Source: Dinoroseobacter sp049800835 (lineage in GTDB: Bacteria; Pseudomonadota; Alphaproteobacteria; Rhodobacterales; Rhodobacteraceae). From it: a DNA stretch of 64,000 nucleotides. A program made the translations under genes and the position numbers. This document shows positions 51,122 to 60,491 of this stretch, in pieces. The notes beneath the pieces were generated by a model. It ran no database searches. It was not told the origin of the DNA and saw only the letters and a list, made by a program, of their open reading frames with translations. Position 1 is the stretch's first letter. Each line of letters begins with the position of its first letter. The stretch spans positions 186,001 through 250,000 of the forward strand of contig NZ_JBNAFU010000001.1 of NCBI RefSeq assembly GCF_049800835.1, read 5' to 3'.

Positions 51122-52480
51122 ATGAAAGAGCGTATCCATATCATCGGCGGCGGCATGGCCGGGTCCGAGGCGGCGTGGCAGATCGCCCACGCAGGCGTGC
51201 CCGTGACCATCCATGAAATGCGCCCCAAGGTCGAAACCTTTGCGCACAAGACCGGCTATATGGCCGAGATGGTCTGTTCGAACTCGTTTCGCTCTGATGA
51301 CGATGAACAGAACGCCGTCGGTCTTTTGCATTGGGAAATGCGGGCGGCCAACGGTCTGATCATGACCACGGCGGACAAGCACGCGCTGCCGGCTGGCGGC
51401 GCGCTGGCCGTGGACCGCGACGCGTTCGCAGCCGAAGTCACCGCACACCTGCAAGCGCACCCGCTGATCGAGATCGAGGAAGGTGAGATCACCGCCCTGC
51501 CCGATCAGGGTCGCTGGATCGTTGCCACCGGACCGTTGACCGGCAGTGGCCTGGCAGCGTCCATCGCAGACGCGGCGGGTCAGGCCAGTCTGGCGTTTTT
51601 CGATGCCATCGCCCCGATCGTCTATGCGGACAGTATCGACATGGACACCGCCTGGCGACAATCGCGCTATGACAAGGGCGACACGCTTGAGCAACAACAG
51701 GCCTATATCAACTGCCCGATGACGCGCGACCAGTACGAGGCGTTCATCGATGCGCTGCTGGCCGCCGAGAAGACCGAGTTCAAACCAGGTGAGACCGCGG
51801 GATATTTCGACGGATGCCTGCCGATCGAGGTCATGGCCGAGCGCGGGCGAGAGACGCTGCGACACGGGCCGATGAAACCCGTTGGCCTGACCAACCCGCA
51901 CGATCCCGAAACCAAGGCGCATGCGGTCGTGCAACTGCGCCGGGACAATGCTCTGGGAACGCTCTACAACATCGTCGGATTCCAGACGAAAATGAAGTAC
52001 GGCGCGCAGACCGAGGTGTTCCGGATGATCCCGGGCCTTCAAGACGCACGTTTTGCGCGGCTCGGCGGAATCCATCGCAACACGTTCATCAATTCGCCCA
52101 CCTTGCTGGATGCGCAGATGCGCATGCGGTCGCGCCCCAACCTGCGGTTTGCCGGTCAGATCACCGGTGTCGAAGGTTATGTCGAATCCGCCGCCATGGG
52201 TCTTCTGGCCGGGCGCATGGCCGCGGCAGAGGCACTTGGGCACGATCTGCTGCCGCCGCCTGGAAGCACTGCGATGGGCGCGCTGATCCATCACATCACC
52301 GGCGGGGCCGAGGCCAAGACTTTTCAGCCGATGAACGTCAACTTCGGGCTGTTTCCGCCGATCGAGGCGCGCGGCGGGCGACGGGGTCGCAAGGAACGCT
52401 ACAAGGCCTATACGGACCGCGCCAAAGCCGATTTCGCGGCATGGTTGTCGGCGCAACAATCGGGCGCTGACGCGGCCTGA
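51122..52480 (+). CDS. trmFO: tRNA (uracil-54-C5)-methyltransferase, folate-dependent
   Basis: TrmFO methylates U54 in the T-loop of tRNAs using methylenetetrahydrofolate and FAD. The 452-residue product has the FAD motif IIGGGMAGSEAAWQIAHAGVPVTIHEMRP, the conserved MVCSNSFRSDDDEQNAVGLL segment with the catalytic-region cysteine, YFDGCLPIEVMAERG and FQPMNVNFGLFPP. It is followed at 5 bp by gluQ, another tRNA-modifying gene. Confidence 0.96.
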   Translation: MKERIHIIGGGMAGSEAAWQIAHAGVPVTIHEMRPKVETFAHKTGYMAEMVCSNSFRSDDDEQNAVGLLHWEMRAANGLIMTTADKHALPAGGALAVDRDAFAAEVTAHLQAHPLIEIEEGEITALPDQGRWIVATGPLTGSGLAASIADAAGQASLAFFDAIAPIVYADSIDMDTAWRQSRYDKGDTLEQQQAYINCPMTRDQYEAFIDALLAAEKTEFKPGETAGYFDGCLPIEVMAERGRETLRHGPMKPVGLTNPHDPETKAHAVVQLRRDNALGTLYNIVGFQTKMKYGAQTEVFRMIPGLQDARFARLGGIHRNTFINSPTLLDAQMRMRSRPNLRFAGQITGVEGYVESAAMGLLAGRMAAAEALGHDLLPPPGSTAMGALIHHITGGAEAKTFQPMNVNFGLFPPIEARGGRRGRKERYKAYTDRAKADFAAWLSAQQSGADAA

Positions 52481-52485
52481 TCGGG

Positions 52486-53361
52486 GTGATTACCCGCTTT
52501 GCCCCCTCGCCCACCGGGCCGCTGCATCTGGGGCACGCGTTTTCCGCCCTGACGGCTTGGGCCATGGCACAGGCCTCAGGTGGGACGTTCCTGCTGCGGA
52601 TCGAGGATATTGACCAGAGCCGAGCGCGCCCCGAGTGGGAAGCCCTGATTTACGAGGACTTGCACTGGCTTGGACTTGAATGGCCGGAACCGGTGCTGCG
52701 CCAGTCAGAGAGGCTTGCTGCCTATGACACAGCCCTCGACAAGCTCTGGGCGGACGGGATTTTGTACCCGTGCAGTTGCTCAAGACGCGACATCGAGGCG
52801 GCTGCGAGCGCCCCGCAGGAAGGCGCGCCACTGCTCGGCCCCGATGGCGTGGTCTATCCCGGCACGTGTCGCAACACGCAGCCGCGCACGGGCATGCGCC
52901 CGACAGACGCTGTGCTGCGCCTAGATACTGCTGCGGCCATGGCGCAACTGGAGGCTGTCACGTTCGACGAGACTGGCGCGGGCCCGAAAGGTGAGACAGG
53001 CGAAATCACGACCGACCGCGCGGCGATGGTCCAGACGATCGGCGACGTTGTTCTGGCCCGTCGAGAGATGGGCACATCCTACCATTTGTCGGTGGTTGTC
53101 GACGATGCCTTTCAGCAGGTCAGCCACGTAACGCGCGGCATGGACCTGTTCGAGGCAACGCCCATCCATGTCGTGCTGCAACGCCTGCTCGATTTGCCGA
53201 CACCGGCGTATCATCATCACAGGCTGATCCGGGATGCGCAGGGCAAGAGACTGGCCAAACGTGACGATGCGCGGGCGATCAGGCTGTTTCGGCAGGAAGG
53301 CTGGACGCCAGATCAAGTGCGGCATGAAATCGGCGTTAAATCAGGTGGTTTCTCGCCATAG
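52486..53361 (+). CDS. gluQ: Glutamyl-Q tRNA(Asp) synthetase
   Basis: GluQ (YadB) attaches glutamate to queuosine at position 34 of tRNA-Asp. The 291-residue length equals the catalytic part of GluRS without an anticodon-binding domain. The class I motif HLGH (14-17) and the KMSKS equivalent KRLAKRDDA are present. The zinc site is YPCSCSRRDIEAAA with YPGTCR. The start is GTG at 52486 after ATCGGG; the frame fits the family. It overlaps olsA tail-to-tail by 21 bases. Confidence 0.94.
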   Translation: MITRFAPSPTGPLHLGHAFSALTAWAMAQASGGTFLLRIEDIDQSRARPEWEALIYEDLHWLGLEWPEPVLRQSERLAAYDTALDKLWADGILYPCSCSRRDIEAAASAPQEGAPLLGPDGVVYPGTCRNTQPRTGMRPTDAVLRLDTAAAMAQLEAVTFDETGAGPKGETGEITTDRAAMVQTIGDVVLARREMGTSYHLSVVVDDAFQQVSHVTRGMDLFEATPIHVVLQRLLDLPTPAYHHHRLIRDAQGKRLAKRDDARAIRLFRQEGWTPDQVRHEIGVKSGGFSP

Positions 53362-54171
53362 TTCATATGCACTGCGAACCGTATCCTCGCACTGTGCCGC
53401 AAGGGCCTTGCGATCATGGACATCCCGAAGGGCAATCGGCGGGTGAAATGTGATCTCTACACTGCCGTTGCGGCGCATCGCGAGCACGTGCAACAGGTGC
53501 CCGCCAAAATCCATATCGCCCCACCAGCCGTAAAACCGTGGGTCTTCGCCTTCGGGCGCGGTGTAGAGAACCGACATCGGCTGGATATGCAGGATATCCC
53601 TCAAATCCGGCGCGAAGAACGCCGCGAAAAGCGTTGGTTTGAAAGGTAAAACACGCTGTCCATCTGAGCTTGTTCCTTCGGGGAAGAACAGCAGCTTGTG
53701 CCCGGCGGTCAGGCGAGCCTCGAACAGGTCGGACTGGGCTTTGGCCTCGCGCCGGTCGCGGGTGATAAACACAGTGCCCGTTGCACGCGCGAGCCATCCA
53801 ATCCCGGGCCACTTGGCGACCTCGGCCTTGGAGACGAAATAGATCCGCTGGAAGGCGTTCAGCGTAAAGATATCGAGCCAGCTTGAATGGTTGGCCACCA
53901 CAGCCCCGCGCTGATCCATCGGGCGACCTGTGACGGTCACGGAAAACCCCATGAAAAACAAGGCACTCCGGCACACGCCTTGCGTGATCCACGGAGTGAC
54001 CGGGCGGCGCAGACCGCAGAGGGGCCGCTCGACCAAGCGGATGAGCAACAGCAGGATCAAGCCCCCGTAGGTGATCAGCACAATTGGCAACCCGCGCAGC
54101 ACAATGCGTATCCATCCCATCGCGGTGATGGACGGCATCCGGGGCACCGTGTCCGAGGTCCATGTGCTCAC
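53341..54171 (-). CDS. olsA: Lyso-ornithine lipid O-acyltransferase (PlsC family)
   Basis: OlsA adds the second acyl chain to lyso-ornithine lipid, giving a phosphate-free membrane lipid. The 276-residue product has an N-terminal membrane helix, the acyltransferase motif NHSSWLD (HX4D, H95/D100), the ITRDRREAKA motif and FPEGTSSDGQ. It is a PlsC-type fold, so a phospholipid acyltransferase role is also possible. The GTG start overlaps the olsB stop by four bases, and this pairing supports the OlsA call. Confidence 0.9.
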   Translation of the reverse strand: MSTWTSDTVPRMPSITAMGWIRIVLRGLPIVLITYGGLILLLLIRLVERPLCGLRRPVTPWITQGVCRSALFFMGFSVTVTGRPMDQRGAVVANHSSWLDIFTLNAFQRIYFVSKAEVAKWPGIGWLARATGTVFITRDRREAKAQSDLFEARLTAGHKLLFFPEGTSSDGQRVLPFKPTLFAAFFAPDLRDILHIQPMSVLYTAPEGEDPRFYGWWGDMDFGGHLLHVLAMRRNGSVEITFHPPIALRDVHDRKALAAQCEDTVRSAYELWRETT

Positions 54172-54938
54172 GCGCTCAGGCCCCGTGTGTAGAATCCGCG
54201 ATGTTTTTCGGACATGCGGTGGACGTCCACGACCAGACAGACATCCGTGGTGTTGAACGCATGATCGACAAACGCCCCCTCGCCCACATACCCCCCGAGC
54301 CGCAGATATCCCTTGATCAGGGCCGGAATCGCCTTGACCGCGGCCACGCGGTCAATCTGGGTCGGCGGAAGGATATCCATCGCGCGGGCATGTTCCGTGC
54401 GGGCGGTTACGCGCAGTTCGGGAGGGGCAAGATGGCGGTCATGCAGGTGACTGAGCGGTTGCGCAAGCCGGCCCACATCGGTGCCGTGAAAACTCGCTAC
54501 ACCGAACAGAACCTCGATCTCGCGCTCCAGTACGTAGCGCGCAAGGGCCGACCACATTTCCGCCAGCGCGGTGCCGCCGCGATAGTCGCGGTGCAGGCAG
54601 GACCGCCCGAGTTCCAGCAGCGGGCGCCCGCCATCGCGCAAAGGTGTGATGTCGTACTCGCCCTCGGTATAAAACGCACCGATCTCGGCCACCCGTGTTC
54701 CGGGCATCAGGCGATACACACCCACAACGGGATGTGCATCGCGGGTCGTGTCCTCAAGCAGGAGGTGATCGTAGACCGGATCGAACGCGTCCGTTTCAAG
54801 GCGCTGATCATGATCCACACCGGTGCCGCCTCCGCCAAGCTCGGCCACGAACACCTCGTAACGCAGACGTTGCGCGGCCCGCAAATCCGCATCGGTCTCG
54901 GCAAGTCTGGTCTGAAACTGAGGTCTGGCGGGCGGCAT
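54168..54938 (-). CDS. olsB: L-ornithine N-alpha-acyltransferase
   Basis: OlsB transfers a 3-hydroxyacyl chain from ACP to ornithine, the first step of ornithine-lipid synthesis. The 256-residue product is GNAT-like, with RLAETDADLRAAQRLRYEVFVAELG, LLLEDTTRDAHPVVGVYRLM and LELGRSCLHRDYRGGTALAEMWSAL. The tail carries an ALIKGYLRLGGYVGEGAFVDHAFNTTDVCLVV segment typical of OlsB. The ATG at 54938 follows GGAG; a GTG at 55007 would add 23 residues. It is coupled to olsA by overlap. Confidence 0.92.
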   Translation of the reverse strand: MPPARPQFQTRLAETDADLRAAQRLRYEVFVAELGGGGTGVDHDQRLETDAFDPVYDHLLLEDTTRDAHPVVGVYRLMPGTRVAEIGAFYTEGEYDITPLRDGGRPLLELGRSCLHRDYRGGTALAEMWSALARYVLEREIEVLFGVASFHGTDVGRLAQPLSHLHDRHLAPPELRVTARTEHARAMDILPPTQIDRVAAVKAIPALIKGYLRLGGYVGEGAFVDHAFNTTDVCLVVDVHRMSEKHRGFYTRGLSA

Positions 54939-55051
54939 GGGGCTCCGGTCTTTTGTGCCCGTCTTAGAAAGCCCCTGAACGGATTGCAACTGATCCCGGC
55001 TTGACACAACTTTTAGTTGATGCGCTATTGGTCACGTACACTCAAAGGCGC

Positions 55052-55237
55052 TCAATCCAGATCAAAAACGCGATCCAGAGCAACGCGCCGTCCATCGAGC
55101 ACGACTTTCCCCTCGTGCTGAAAATTGACAGTGATGCGAGAGTTTATGTTCGATTGTACCTGCCCGATACCCCAGTCCGGCTGCGCAGGGTGGCGCACCA
55201 GCATTCCCGGTTCGAGGATGGAATTCAGCTCTGACAT
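55052..55237 (-). CDS. DUF3553 small protein
   Basis: The 61-residue product (MSELNSILEPGMLVRHPAQPDWGIGQVQSN...) forms an all-beta SH3-like fold resembling the UvrD/CarD C-terminal domain. It matches the DUF3553 family of alphaproteobacteria. The ATG at 55237 has AGGAG 9 bases upstream; the earlier ATG at 55246 would be too close. It is divergent from chpT across 50 bp. Function is unknown; the fold often contacts RNA polymerase or DNA. Confidence 0.82.
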   Translation of the reverse strand: MSELNSILEPGMLVRHPAQPDWGIGQVQSNINSRITVNFQHEGKVVLDGRRVALDRVFDLD

Positions 55238-55287
55238 GAGGCTCATCTCCTTTTGGTCAGGGCCCCGCACACCGCGGGGGCGCCCCG

Positions 55288-55878
55288 ATGCCTGATCGCA
55301 ATTTGACGACGCTGGTCGGATCACGCATCTGCCATGATCTTATTAGCCCGCTCGGGGCGATCGGCAATGGTCTGGAGCTGTTGCAGATGTCAGGTCGCGC
55401 GGACAGCCCTGAGGTTGCCCTGATCGCCGACAGCCTGGAAAACGCGACGGCGCGCATCCGGTTCTTTCGTGTCGCTTACGGGGATGCGAAGCCCGACCAG
55501 CAAATCTCGGGACACGAGATCGCGAGCGCCCTGCGCAGCGGTCTGGGCAACACCCGGTTGGTGGTCGAATTTGACGCCGTCGACATGGAAAGGCAGACCG
55601 CCCGGCTGCTGTTTCTGGCCCTGCAATGCCTGGAAACGGCCATGCCCTACGGCGGCACGATCACGATCGACCTGTCCGGGCAGTCGCTGTCGCTCGTGGG
55701 ACGCGCGGATCGGTTCGCGCGCGAAGAAGCCCTGTGGGAAAATCTGACAGCGACGGCAGGGAGTTACGAGCTTCGCCCAGCACAGGTCCAGTTCGCCCTT
55801 TTACGCAGTCTGTGCGACGATGAAAAGCGCACCCTCACGGTCGCGCAGGACGACACGACCATCTCGATCGCGTTGTAG
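55288..55878 (+). CDS. chpT: Histidine phosphotransferase ChpT
   Basis: ChpT relays phosphate from the hybrid kinase CckA to CtrA (and CpdR). The 196-residue product has a dimerisation helix pair with phospho-site H16 in RICHDLISPLGAIGNGLELL. A degenerate GHKL-like C-terminal domain (about 85-190) lacks ATP-binding motifs, as in the family. In this window its phospho-target gene ctrA is about 53 kb away. The chpT promoter region is shared with the DUF3553 gene. Confidence 0.92.
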   Translation: MPDRNLTTLVGSRICHDLISPLGAIGNGLELLQMSGRADSPEVALIADSLENATARIRFFRVAYGDAKPDQQISGHEIASALRSGLGNTRLVVEFDAVDMERQTARLLFLALQCLETAMPYGGTITIDLSGQSLSLVGRADRFAREEALWENLTATAGSYELRPAQVQFALLRSLCDDEKRTLTVAQDDTTISIAL

Positions 55879-55881
55879 CGA

Positions 55882-57147
55882 TCACGCCCGGATCGTCCCG
55901 TCGCCTTCGACAAGGTATTTGAACGAGGTCAGCTGTTCCGCTCCGACCGGTCCACGCGCGTGCATCTTGCCCGTCGCAATCCCGATCTCGGCGCCCATGC
56001 CGAACTCTCCACCATCGGCGAATTGCGTCGACGCATTGCGCATCAGGATCGCGCTGTCGAGGCGGGTAAAGAACCTGTCCGCCGTCGCGTCATTCTCGGT
56101 CAGGATGCAATCGGTATGCTGCGAGCCATACTGGCGAATATGCGCAATCGCGCCATCCACGCCGTCGACGATCTTCGCCGCAATGATCATATCGAGGAAC
56201 TCGCGCCCGAAATCGTCTTCTTGTGCAGGCACGGTGCCGTCGATCTGCAATAGATCGCCCTCGACCCGCACCTCAACGCCTGCCCCGATCAGGTCGGACA
56301 GGAATGCAGCGCCCTTGGCGTCGTACCAGGCGCGGTCAACAAGAATGCATTCCGCAGCCCCGCAGATGCCGGTGCGCCGCGTCTTGGCGTTCAGGATGAC
56401 CCGCTTTGCTTTTTCAGCATCGGCATCCGCATCCACAAAGATGTGACAGATTCCTTCGAGATGCGCGAAGACAGGCACACGCGCGTCGGCCTGCACCCGG
56501 CCTACAAGCCCCTTGCCGCCGCGCGGGATGATCACGTCGATCGTATCTATCATGGTCAGCATCTCGCCCACGGCATCCCGGTCACGGGTGGGCACCAGTT
56601 GAATGGCATCTTCCGGCAGACCGGCGGCGCGCAGTCCGTCGACAAGACAGCGGTGGATCGCGCCTGAGGAATGAAAGCTTTCCGACCCGCCACGCAGGAT
56701 CACGGCGTTTCCGGATTTCAGACACAGCGCACCCGCATCCGCCGTCACGTTCGGACGGCTTTCATAGATCACGCCGATCACCCCAAGCGGGGTGCGTACC
56801 CGGCGGATATGCAGGCCCGTGGGACGGTCCCATTCGGTCATGACCTCGCCGACGGGATCCTCCTGAGAGGCAATCGCGCGGAGCCCGTCGCAGATGCCCT
56901 GAATACGAACCTCGTCCAGCATGAGCCGGTCCATCATCGCAGGCGACAGACCCTTGGTGCGCCCGAACTCCATATCCTGCGTGTTCGCGCTGATAATCTC
57001 GGCCCGCGCCGTCCAGACGGCATCGGCGGCCGCCGTCAGCGCATGGGCCTTGGCCTCCGCCGGGGCGAAAGCCAGTTCCGCGCTTGCAGCGCGCGCCTTG
57101 GCGCCGATCTCGGACATGAGGGCGGGAATGTCGGCAAAGTCTTTCAT
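55882..57147 (-). CDS. proA: Gamma-glutamyl phosphate reductase
   Basis: ProA reduces gamma-glutamyl phosphate to glutamate semialdehyde, the second step of proline synthesis. The 421-residue product has IPRGGKGLVGRVQADARVPV, HLEGICHIFVD and the catalytic cysteine C262 in RTGICGAAECILVD. Its ATG overlaps the proB stop by four bases, giving coupled translation of the two enzymes that share an unstable intermediate. Confidence 0.97.
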   Translation of the reverse strand: MKDFADIPALMSEIGAKARAASAELAFAPAEAKAHALTAAADAVWTARAEIISANTQDMEFGRTKGLSPAMMDRLMLDEVRIQGICDGLRAIASQEDPVGEVMTEWDRPTGLHIRRVRTPLGVIGVIYESRPNVTADAGALCLKSGNAVILRGGSESFHSSGAIHRCLVDGLRAAGLPEDAIQLVPTRDRDAVGEMLTMIDTIDVIIPRGGKGLVGRVQADARVPVFAHLEGICHIFVDADADAEKAKRVILNAKTRRTGICGAAECILVDRAWYDAKGAAFLSDLIGAGVEVRVEGDLLQIDGTVPAQEDDFGREFLDMIIAAKIVDGVDGAIAHIRQYGSQHTDCILTENDATADRFFTRLDSAILMRNASTQFADGGEFGMGAEIGIATGKMHARGPVGAEQLTSFKYLVEGDGTIRA

Positions 57148-58250
57148 AGCACCATATCGTCTCTGTGGATCAGGACTGCCCGGCCGGGATAGCCCAGAAT
57201 GGCTTCGATGTCACCGCTGCGATGGCCCTTGATGGCCTGCGCCTCGGCGGAGGTATAGCGGGTCAGACCGAGCCCAAGCGCGGCCCCCGATGGGTCGAGG
57301 ATGGCCACCGGCTCCCCCCGACCAAAGCGACCGGCGACCGCCGTGATGCCCGCAGGCAGCAGCGAATTGCCTTGCCCGAGCGCTCTAGCCGCGCCCGCAT
57401 CGACAGTGATCTCTCCGCGTGGTTTCATCGCGGCGATCCAGTTCTTGCGCGCCGCCTTCGGGTCGGTCTTGGCAAGGAACCATGTGGCGGGTGCGCCGCT
57501 TTCCAATGCCTTGAGCGGTCGGTCGACAAATCCGTCGGTGATGGCCATGGCGCAGCCTGCATCGGTGGCAGTGCGCGCGGCCATCAGCTTGGTCTTCATC
57601 CCACCCTTGGACAGGCCGGACCCCGCATCGCCCGCCATCGCCTCGATCTCGGGCGTGATGTCTTCGATCACGTCGTAGCGGCGCGCCGCGGGGTCCGTTG
57701 CCGGGTTGGCGGAATAGAACCCGTCCACATCGGACAGCAGCACCAACTGGTCCGCGCCAGCCATTGCGGCGACCTGCGCGGCCAGACGGTCATTGTCGCC
57801 ATAGCGGATTTCATCCGTGGCGATGGTGTCGTTCTCGTTGACGATGGGCGTCACGCCGAGGCTCAGCAATGTGGCCAGCGTGGCGCGTGTGTTGAGGTAA
57901 CGACGGCGATCTGCGCTGTCCTCAAGCGTTAGAAGCACCTGCGCGGTCTTGAGGCCGTGGGGCGCCAGCACTTCCTCATACGCGCGGGCAAGCCGGATCT
58001 GCCCGACAGCCGCGGCTGCCTGCGCGCGTTCAAGCGGCAGCGTTTCCATTCCCAGATCGAGCACTTGCCGACCAAGCGCAATAGACCCCGATGATACAAG
58101 GATGACCTCGGTCCCACGCGCACGCAGATCGGCAATATCGCGGGCCAGTCCCAGCAGCCAGTCCCGGCGCAGGTCGCCGGTGGCGCGGTCCACCAGAAGA
58201 GCCGAGCCAATCTTGACGACAAGGCAGCGGGCGTCGCTCAGGGCTGCCAT
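57144..58250 (-). CDS. proB: Glutamate 5-kinase with PUA domain
   Basis: ProB phosphorylates glutamate, the feedback-controlled first step of proline synthesis. The 368-residue product has the amino-acid kinase domain (about 1-255) with VVKIGSALLVD, VSSGSIALG and NENDTIATDEIRYGDNDRLAAQVAAMAGADQLVLLSDVDG. A C-terminal PUA domain (about 275-360) follows. It overlaps obgE by 13 bases and proA by four. Confidence 0.97.
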   Translation of the reverse strand: MAALSDARCLVVKIGSALLVDRATGDLRRDWLLGLARDIADLRARGTEVILVSSGSIALGRQVLDLGMETLPLERAQAAAAVGQIRLARAYEEVLAPHGLKTAQVLLTLEDSADRRRYLNTRATLATLLSLGVTPIVNENDTIATDEIRYGDNDRLAAQVAAMAGADQLVLLSDVDGFYSANPATDPAARRYDVIEDITPEIEAMAGDAGSGLSKGGMKTKLMAARTATDAGCAMAITDGFVDRPLKALESGAPATWFLAKTDPKAARKNWIAAMKPRGEITVDAGAARALGQGNSLLPAGITAVAGRFGRGEPVAILDPSGAALGLGLTRYTSAEAQAIKGHRSGDIEAILGYPGRAVLIHRDDMVL

Positions 58251-59275
58251 GGCGCGTCGTCCTTGTCTTGCGCGGCCTCCGCCTGGCGGGCGCCTTCGAT
58301 CCGGCGGCGCAGCATGCGCAGCACGTCCGGCACCCCCTCATGACTGACGCCGGACATTGTGAAAACCGGGCCACGGCTTGCAGCCTCAAGCGCGGCCTTG
58401 CGTTCGGCGATTTCCTCTTCGCTCAAGGCATCGATCTTGTTGAGCGCGGTGACGCGGGGCTTGTCAGCAAGCGCGCCGCCGTAAGCTTCGAGCTCGGTGA
58501 TGATGGTGGTGTAGTCGGACACCACATCCTCGGACGTCCCGTCGATCAGATGCAACAGCACTGCACAGCGTTCGACATGGCCAAGAAAGCGGTCGCCGAT
58601 GCCCCTGCCCTCATGCGCGCCTTCGATCAGGCCGGGAATGTCGGCCATCACGAACTCCCAATTGTCGATGCCGACCACGCCGAGATTGGGGTGCAGCGTG
58701 GTGAACGGGTAGTCGGCGATCTTGGGGCGCGCATTGGACGTGGCCGCCAGGAAGGTCGATTTGCCCGCATTCGGCAGGCCCAGAAGCCCCGCATCCGCGA
58801 TCAGTTTGAGCCGCAACCAAAGCGTGCGCTCGACCCCGGGCTGGCCCGGATTGGCACGGCGCGGGGCCTGATTGGTGGCGGATTTGAAATGCAGGTTGCC
58901 GAAGCCCCCATTGCCGCCCTTGGCAAGGCGCACGCGCTGCCCGACTTCGGTGAGGTCGGCGATGACCGTTTCCTCGTCTTCCTCCAGCACCTCCGTTCCG
59001 ACAGGAACGCGCAGAATGATGTCATCACCATCCTTGCCGGTGCGCTGCTTGCCCATGCCATGCTGGCCGTTCTTGGCGAAAAAGTGCTGCTGATACCGGA
59101 AATCGATCAGTGTGTTCAGCCCCTCGACCGCTTCGGCCCAGACATCGCCGCCGCGTCCGCCATCGCCGCCATCGGGTCCGCCGTATTCGATGTATTTCTC
59201 GCGCCGAAAGCTGACCGCGCCGCCACCGCCGCTGCCGGAGCGGATGTATACCTTGGTCAAATCGAGGAATTTCAT
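58238..59275 (-). CDS. obgE: GTPase Obg
   Basis: Obg is a ribosome-associated GTPase involved in large-subunit maturation and stress responses. The 345-residue protein has the glycine-rich Obg fold (1-158, SGSGGGGAVSFRREKYIEYGGPDGGDGGRGG). The G domain follows, with GLPNAGKST (about 167-175), DIPGLIEGAHEGRGIGD and NKID. The ATG at 59275 is the family start. Placement after rpmA and before proB is the common order; a GNAT gene has come between. Confidence 0.97.
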   Translation of the reverse strand: MKFLDLTKVYIRSGSGGGGAVSFRREKYIEYGGPDGGDGGRGGDVWAEAVEGLNTLIDFRYQQHFFAKNGQHGMGKQRTGKDGDDIILRVPVGTEVLEEDEETVIADLTEVGQRVRLAKGGNGGFGNLHFKSATNQAPRRANPGQPGVERTLWLRLKLIADAGLLGLPNAGKSTFLAATSNARPKIADYPFTTLHPNLGVVGIDNWEFVMADIPGLIEGAHEGRGIGDRFLGHVERCAVLLHLIDGTSEDVVSDYTTIITELEAYGGALADKPRVTALNKIDALSEEEIAERKAALEAASRGPVFTMSGVSHEGVPDVLRMLRRRIEGARQAEAAQDKDDAPWQP

Positions 59276-59473
59276 GGGTTGAGGCCTGATGGTTCGAGTT
59301 TGCGTTGCGATAGCGGGTTGTCGGCACAGGCTCAAGCAACTCGCGCCGGAGCCACCCGTGTTGCGGCCGTCGGCCGCCGTGCAGGTTTGCGCCGCTCTGT
59401 GCGTGGATCACGGGGGATCGAGCCCTGGTGCCCCCGGGCCATTACTTTGGAAAGGCCCGGTAACTGCATGACT

Positions 59474-60013
59474 TCAGGCGACTTTCTTCAGGTAGGTCCA
59501 GGTTGGAACCTTGGCATTGCGCGCGACTGAAAAGGCTTCGGCATCGCCGAGGTATTCGAACCCCGCGTTGGTCAGCACCCGCGCGGAGCCCGCATTGTCC
59601 TGAAACACGGAGGCAAAAATTGTTCGGTTCTCCAGCGGATTGGCCGCCACGAGCGCCATCACGGCCTCGGACGCGAACCCGGCGTTCCAGAACGCAGGCG
59701 CAACCCAGTAACCGATTTCGGACTGGTCTTGTGTAACCCTGTCGAGCGAAATCAGGCCCAGAACCTCGGACCCGCCCTGCGCGGTCGCGTCCATGACCCA
59801 GACCACCTCATCACTGTCGGCCGACAGGCTACGCGCGATGAAAGCCTCGGACGCGCCGGGCGGCAGGGGATGCGGAATGGATGTGGTTGCCTCTGCCACG
59901 CGCCGGTCGGACGCATAGAGCGAAACAAGCCCGGCATCCGATGGCCGCAGGGGCCGCAATGTGAACCGCGTTGCGGGGACGATCACCCCTTGCGTGGTCA
60001 GTTCCATATTCAT
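59474..60013 (-). CDS. GNAT-family N-acetyltransferase (RimJ/RimL-like)
   Basis: The 179-residue protein has the GNAT pattern RFTLRPLRPSDAGLVSLYASDRRVAEATTSIPHP, strand VLGLISLDR, IGYWVAPAFWNAGFASEAVMALV (acetyl-CoA loop region) and SVFQDNAGSARVLTNAGFEYLG. It resembles ribosomal-protein acetyltransferases, and its position between rpmA and obgE suggests a ribosome-linked substrate, but that is inference. It lies 198 bp before obgE and 197 bp after rpmA, with a terminator in the latter gap. Confidence 0.87.
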   Translation of the reverse strand: MNMELTTQGVIVPATRFTLRPLRPSDAGLVSLYASDRRVAEATTSIPHPLPPGASEAFIARSLSADSDEVVWVMDATAQGGSEVLGLISLDRVTQDQSEIGYWVAPAFWNAGFASEAVMALVAANPLENRTIFASVFQDNAGSARVLTNAGFEYLGDAEAFSVARNAKVPTWTYLKKVA

Positions 60014-60150
60014 GCCATTCCTCCTCCGAATAGCATCTCTGTCAGATCAGAACGGCAGGACTATGACAGCGCCCTGACATTCCGGTTCTGTGCACATGGG
60101 GGCATGGCCCCGGAAATGCACCGCCAGAAACGGATAAGTAACTATCTCAA

Positions 60151-60182
60151 AACGAAAAAGACCGGCGCGGGCGCCGGTCTTT
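60151..60182 (-). terminator. Intrinsic terminator after rpmA
   Basis: On the minus strand AAAGACCGGCGC, CC and GCGCCGGTCTTT make a perfect 12-bp stem running into TTTTTC. It lies about 30 bp after the rpmA stop, so rplU-rpmA forms its own unit and the downstream GNAT and obgE genes need separate initiation or read-through. Confidence 0.92.
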
Positions 60183-60210
60183 GGGGAATTCCCTGATGCG
60201 ACGCGACGCG

Positions 60211-60480
60211 TTACTCGGCAGCCTCGGCTGCTGGAAGGACGGAGACGAAGGTGCGACCCTTGAAGCCTTTGCGGAAGGACACGTGACCTTCCACGGTGGC
60301 GAACAGGGTGTGATCCTTGCCCATGCCGACATTGTCACCCGGCCACCAGCGCGTGCCGCGCTGCCGCAGGATGATGTTGCCTGGAATGACGGCTTCGCCG
60401 CCGAATTTCTTCACACCGAGGCGACGACCAGCCGAGTCGCGCCCGTTCCGGGAGGAACCGCCTGCTTTTTTATGTGCCAT
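60211..60480 (-). CDS. rpmA: Ribosomal protein bL27
   Basis: bL27 reaches the peptidyl-transferase centre of the large subunit. The 89-residue product begins MAHKKAGGSSRNGRDSAGRRLG with the usual GVKKFGG, IIRQRGT-like IILRQRGTRWWPG and GHVSFRKG segments. It starts directly AHKKAGG, with no cleavable leader. It follows rplU by 11 bp. Confidence 0.98.
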   Translation of the reverse strand: MAHKKAGGSSRNGRDSAGRRLGVKKFGGEAVIPGNIILRQRGTRWWPGDNVGMGKDHTLFATVEGHVSFRKGFKGRTFVSVLPAAEAAE

Positions 60481-60491
60481 TGCGTCTCTCC

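Noticed and set aside
59401..59473. A tRNA-like or terminator-like segment upstream of obgE (GGGGATCGAGCCC and a CCGGGCC/GGCCCGG stem)
   Set aside because: No complete cloverleaf can be drawn; the T-arm-like part does not pair, and the stem has a 13-base loop and no T-run.
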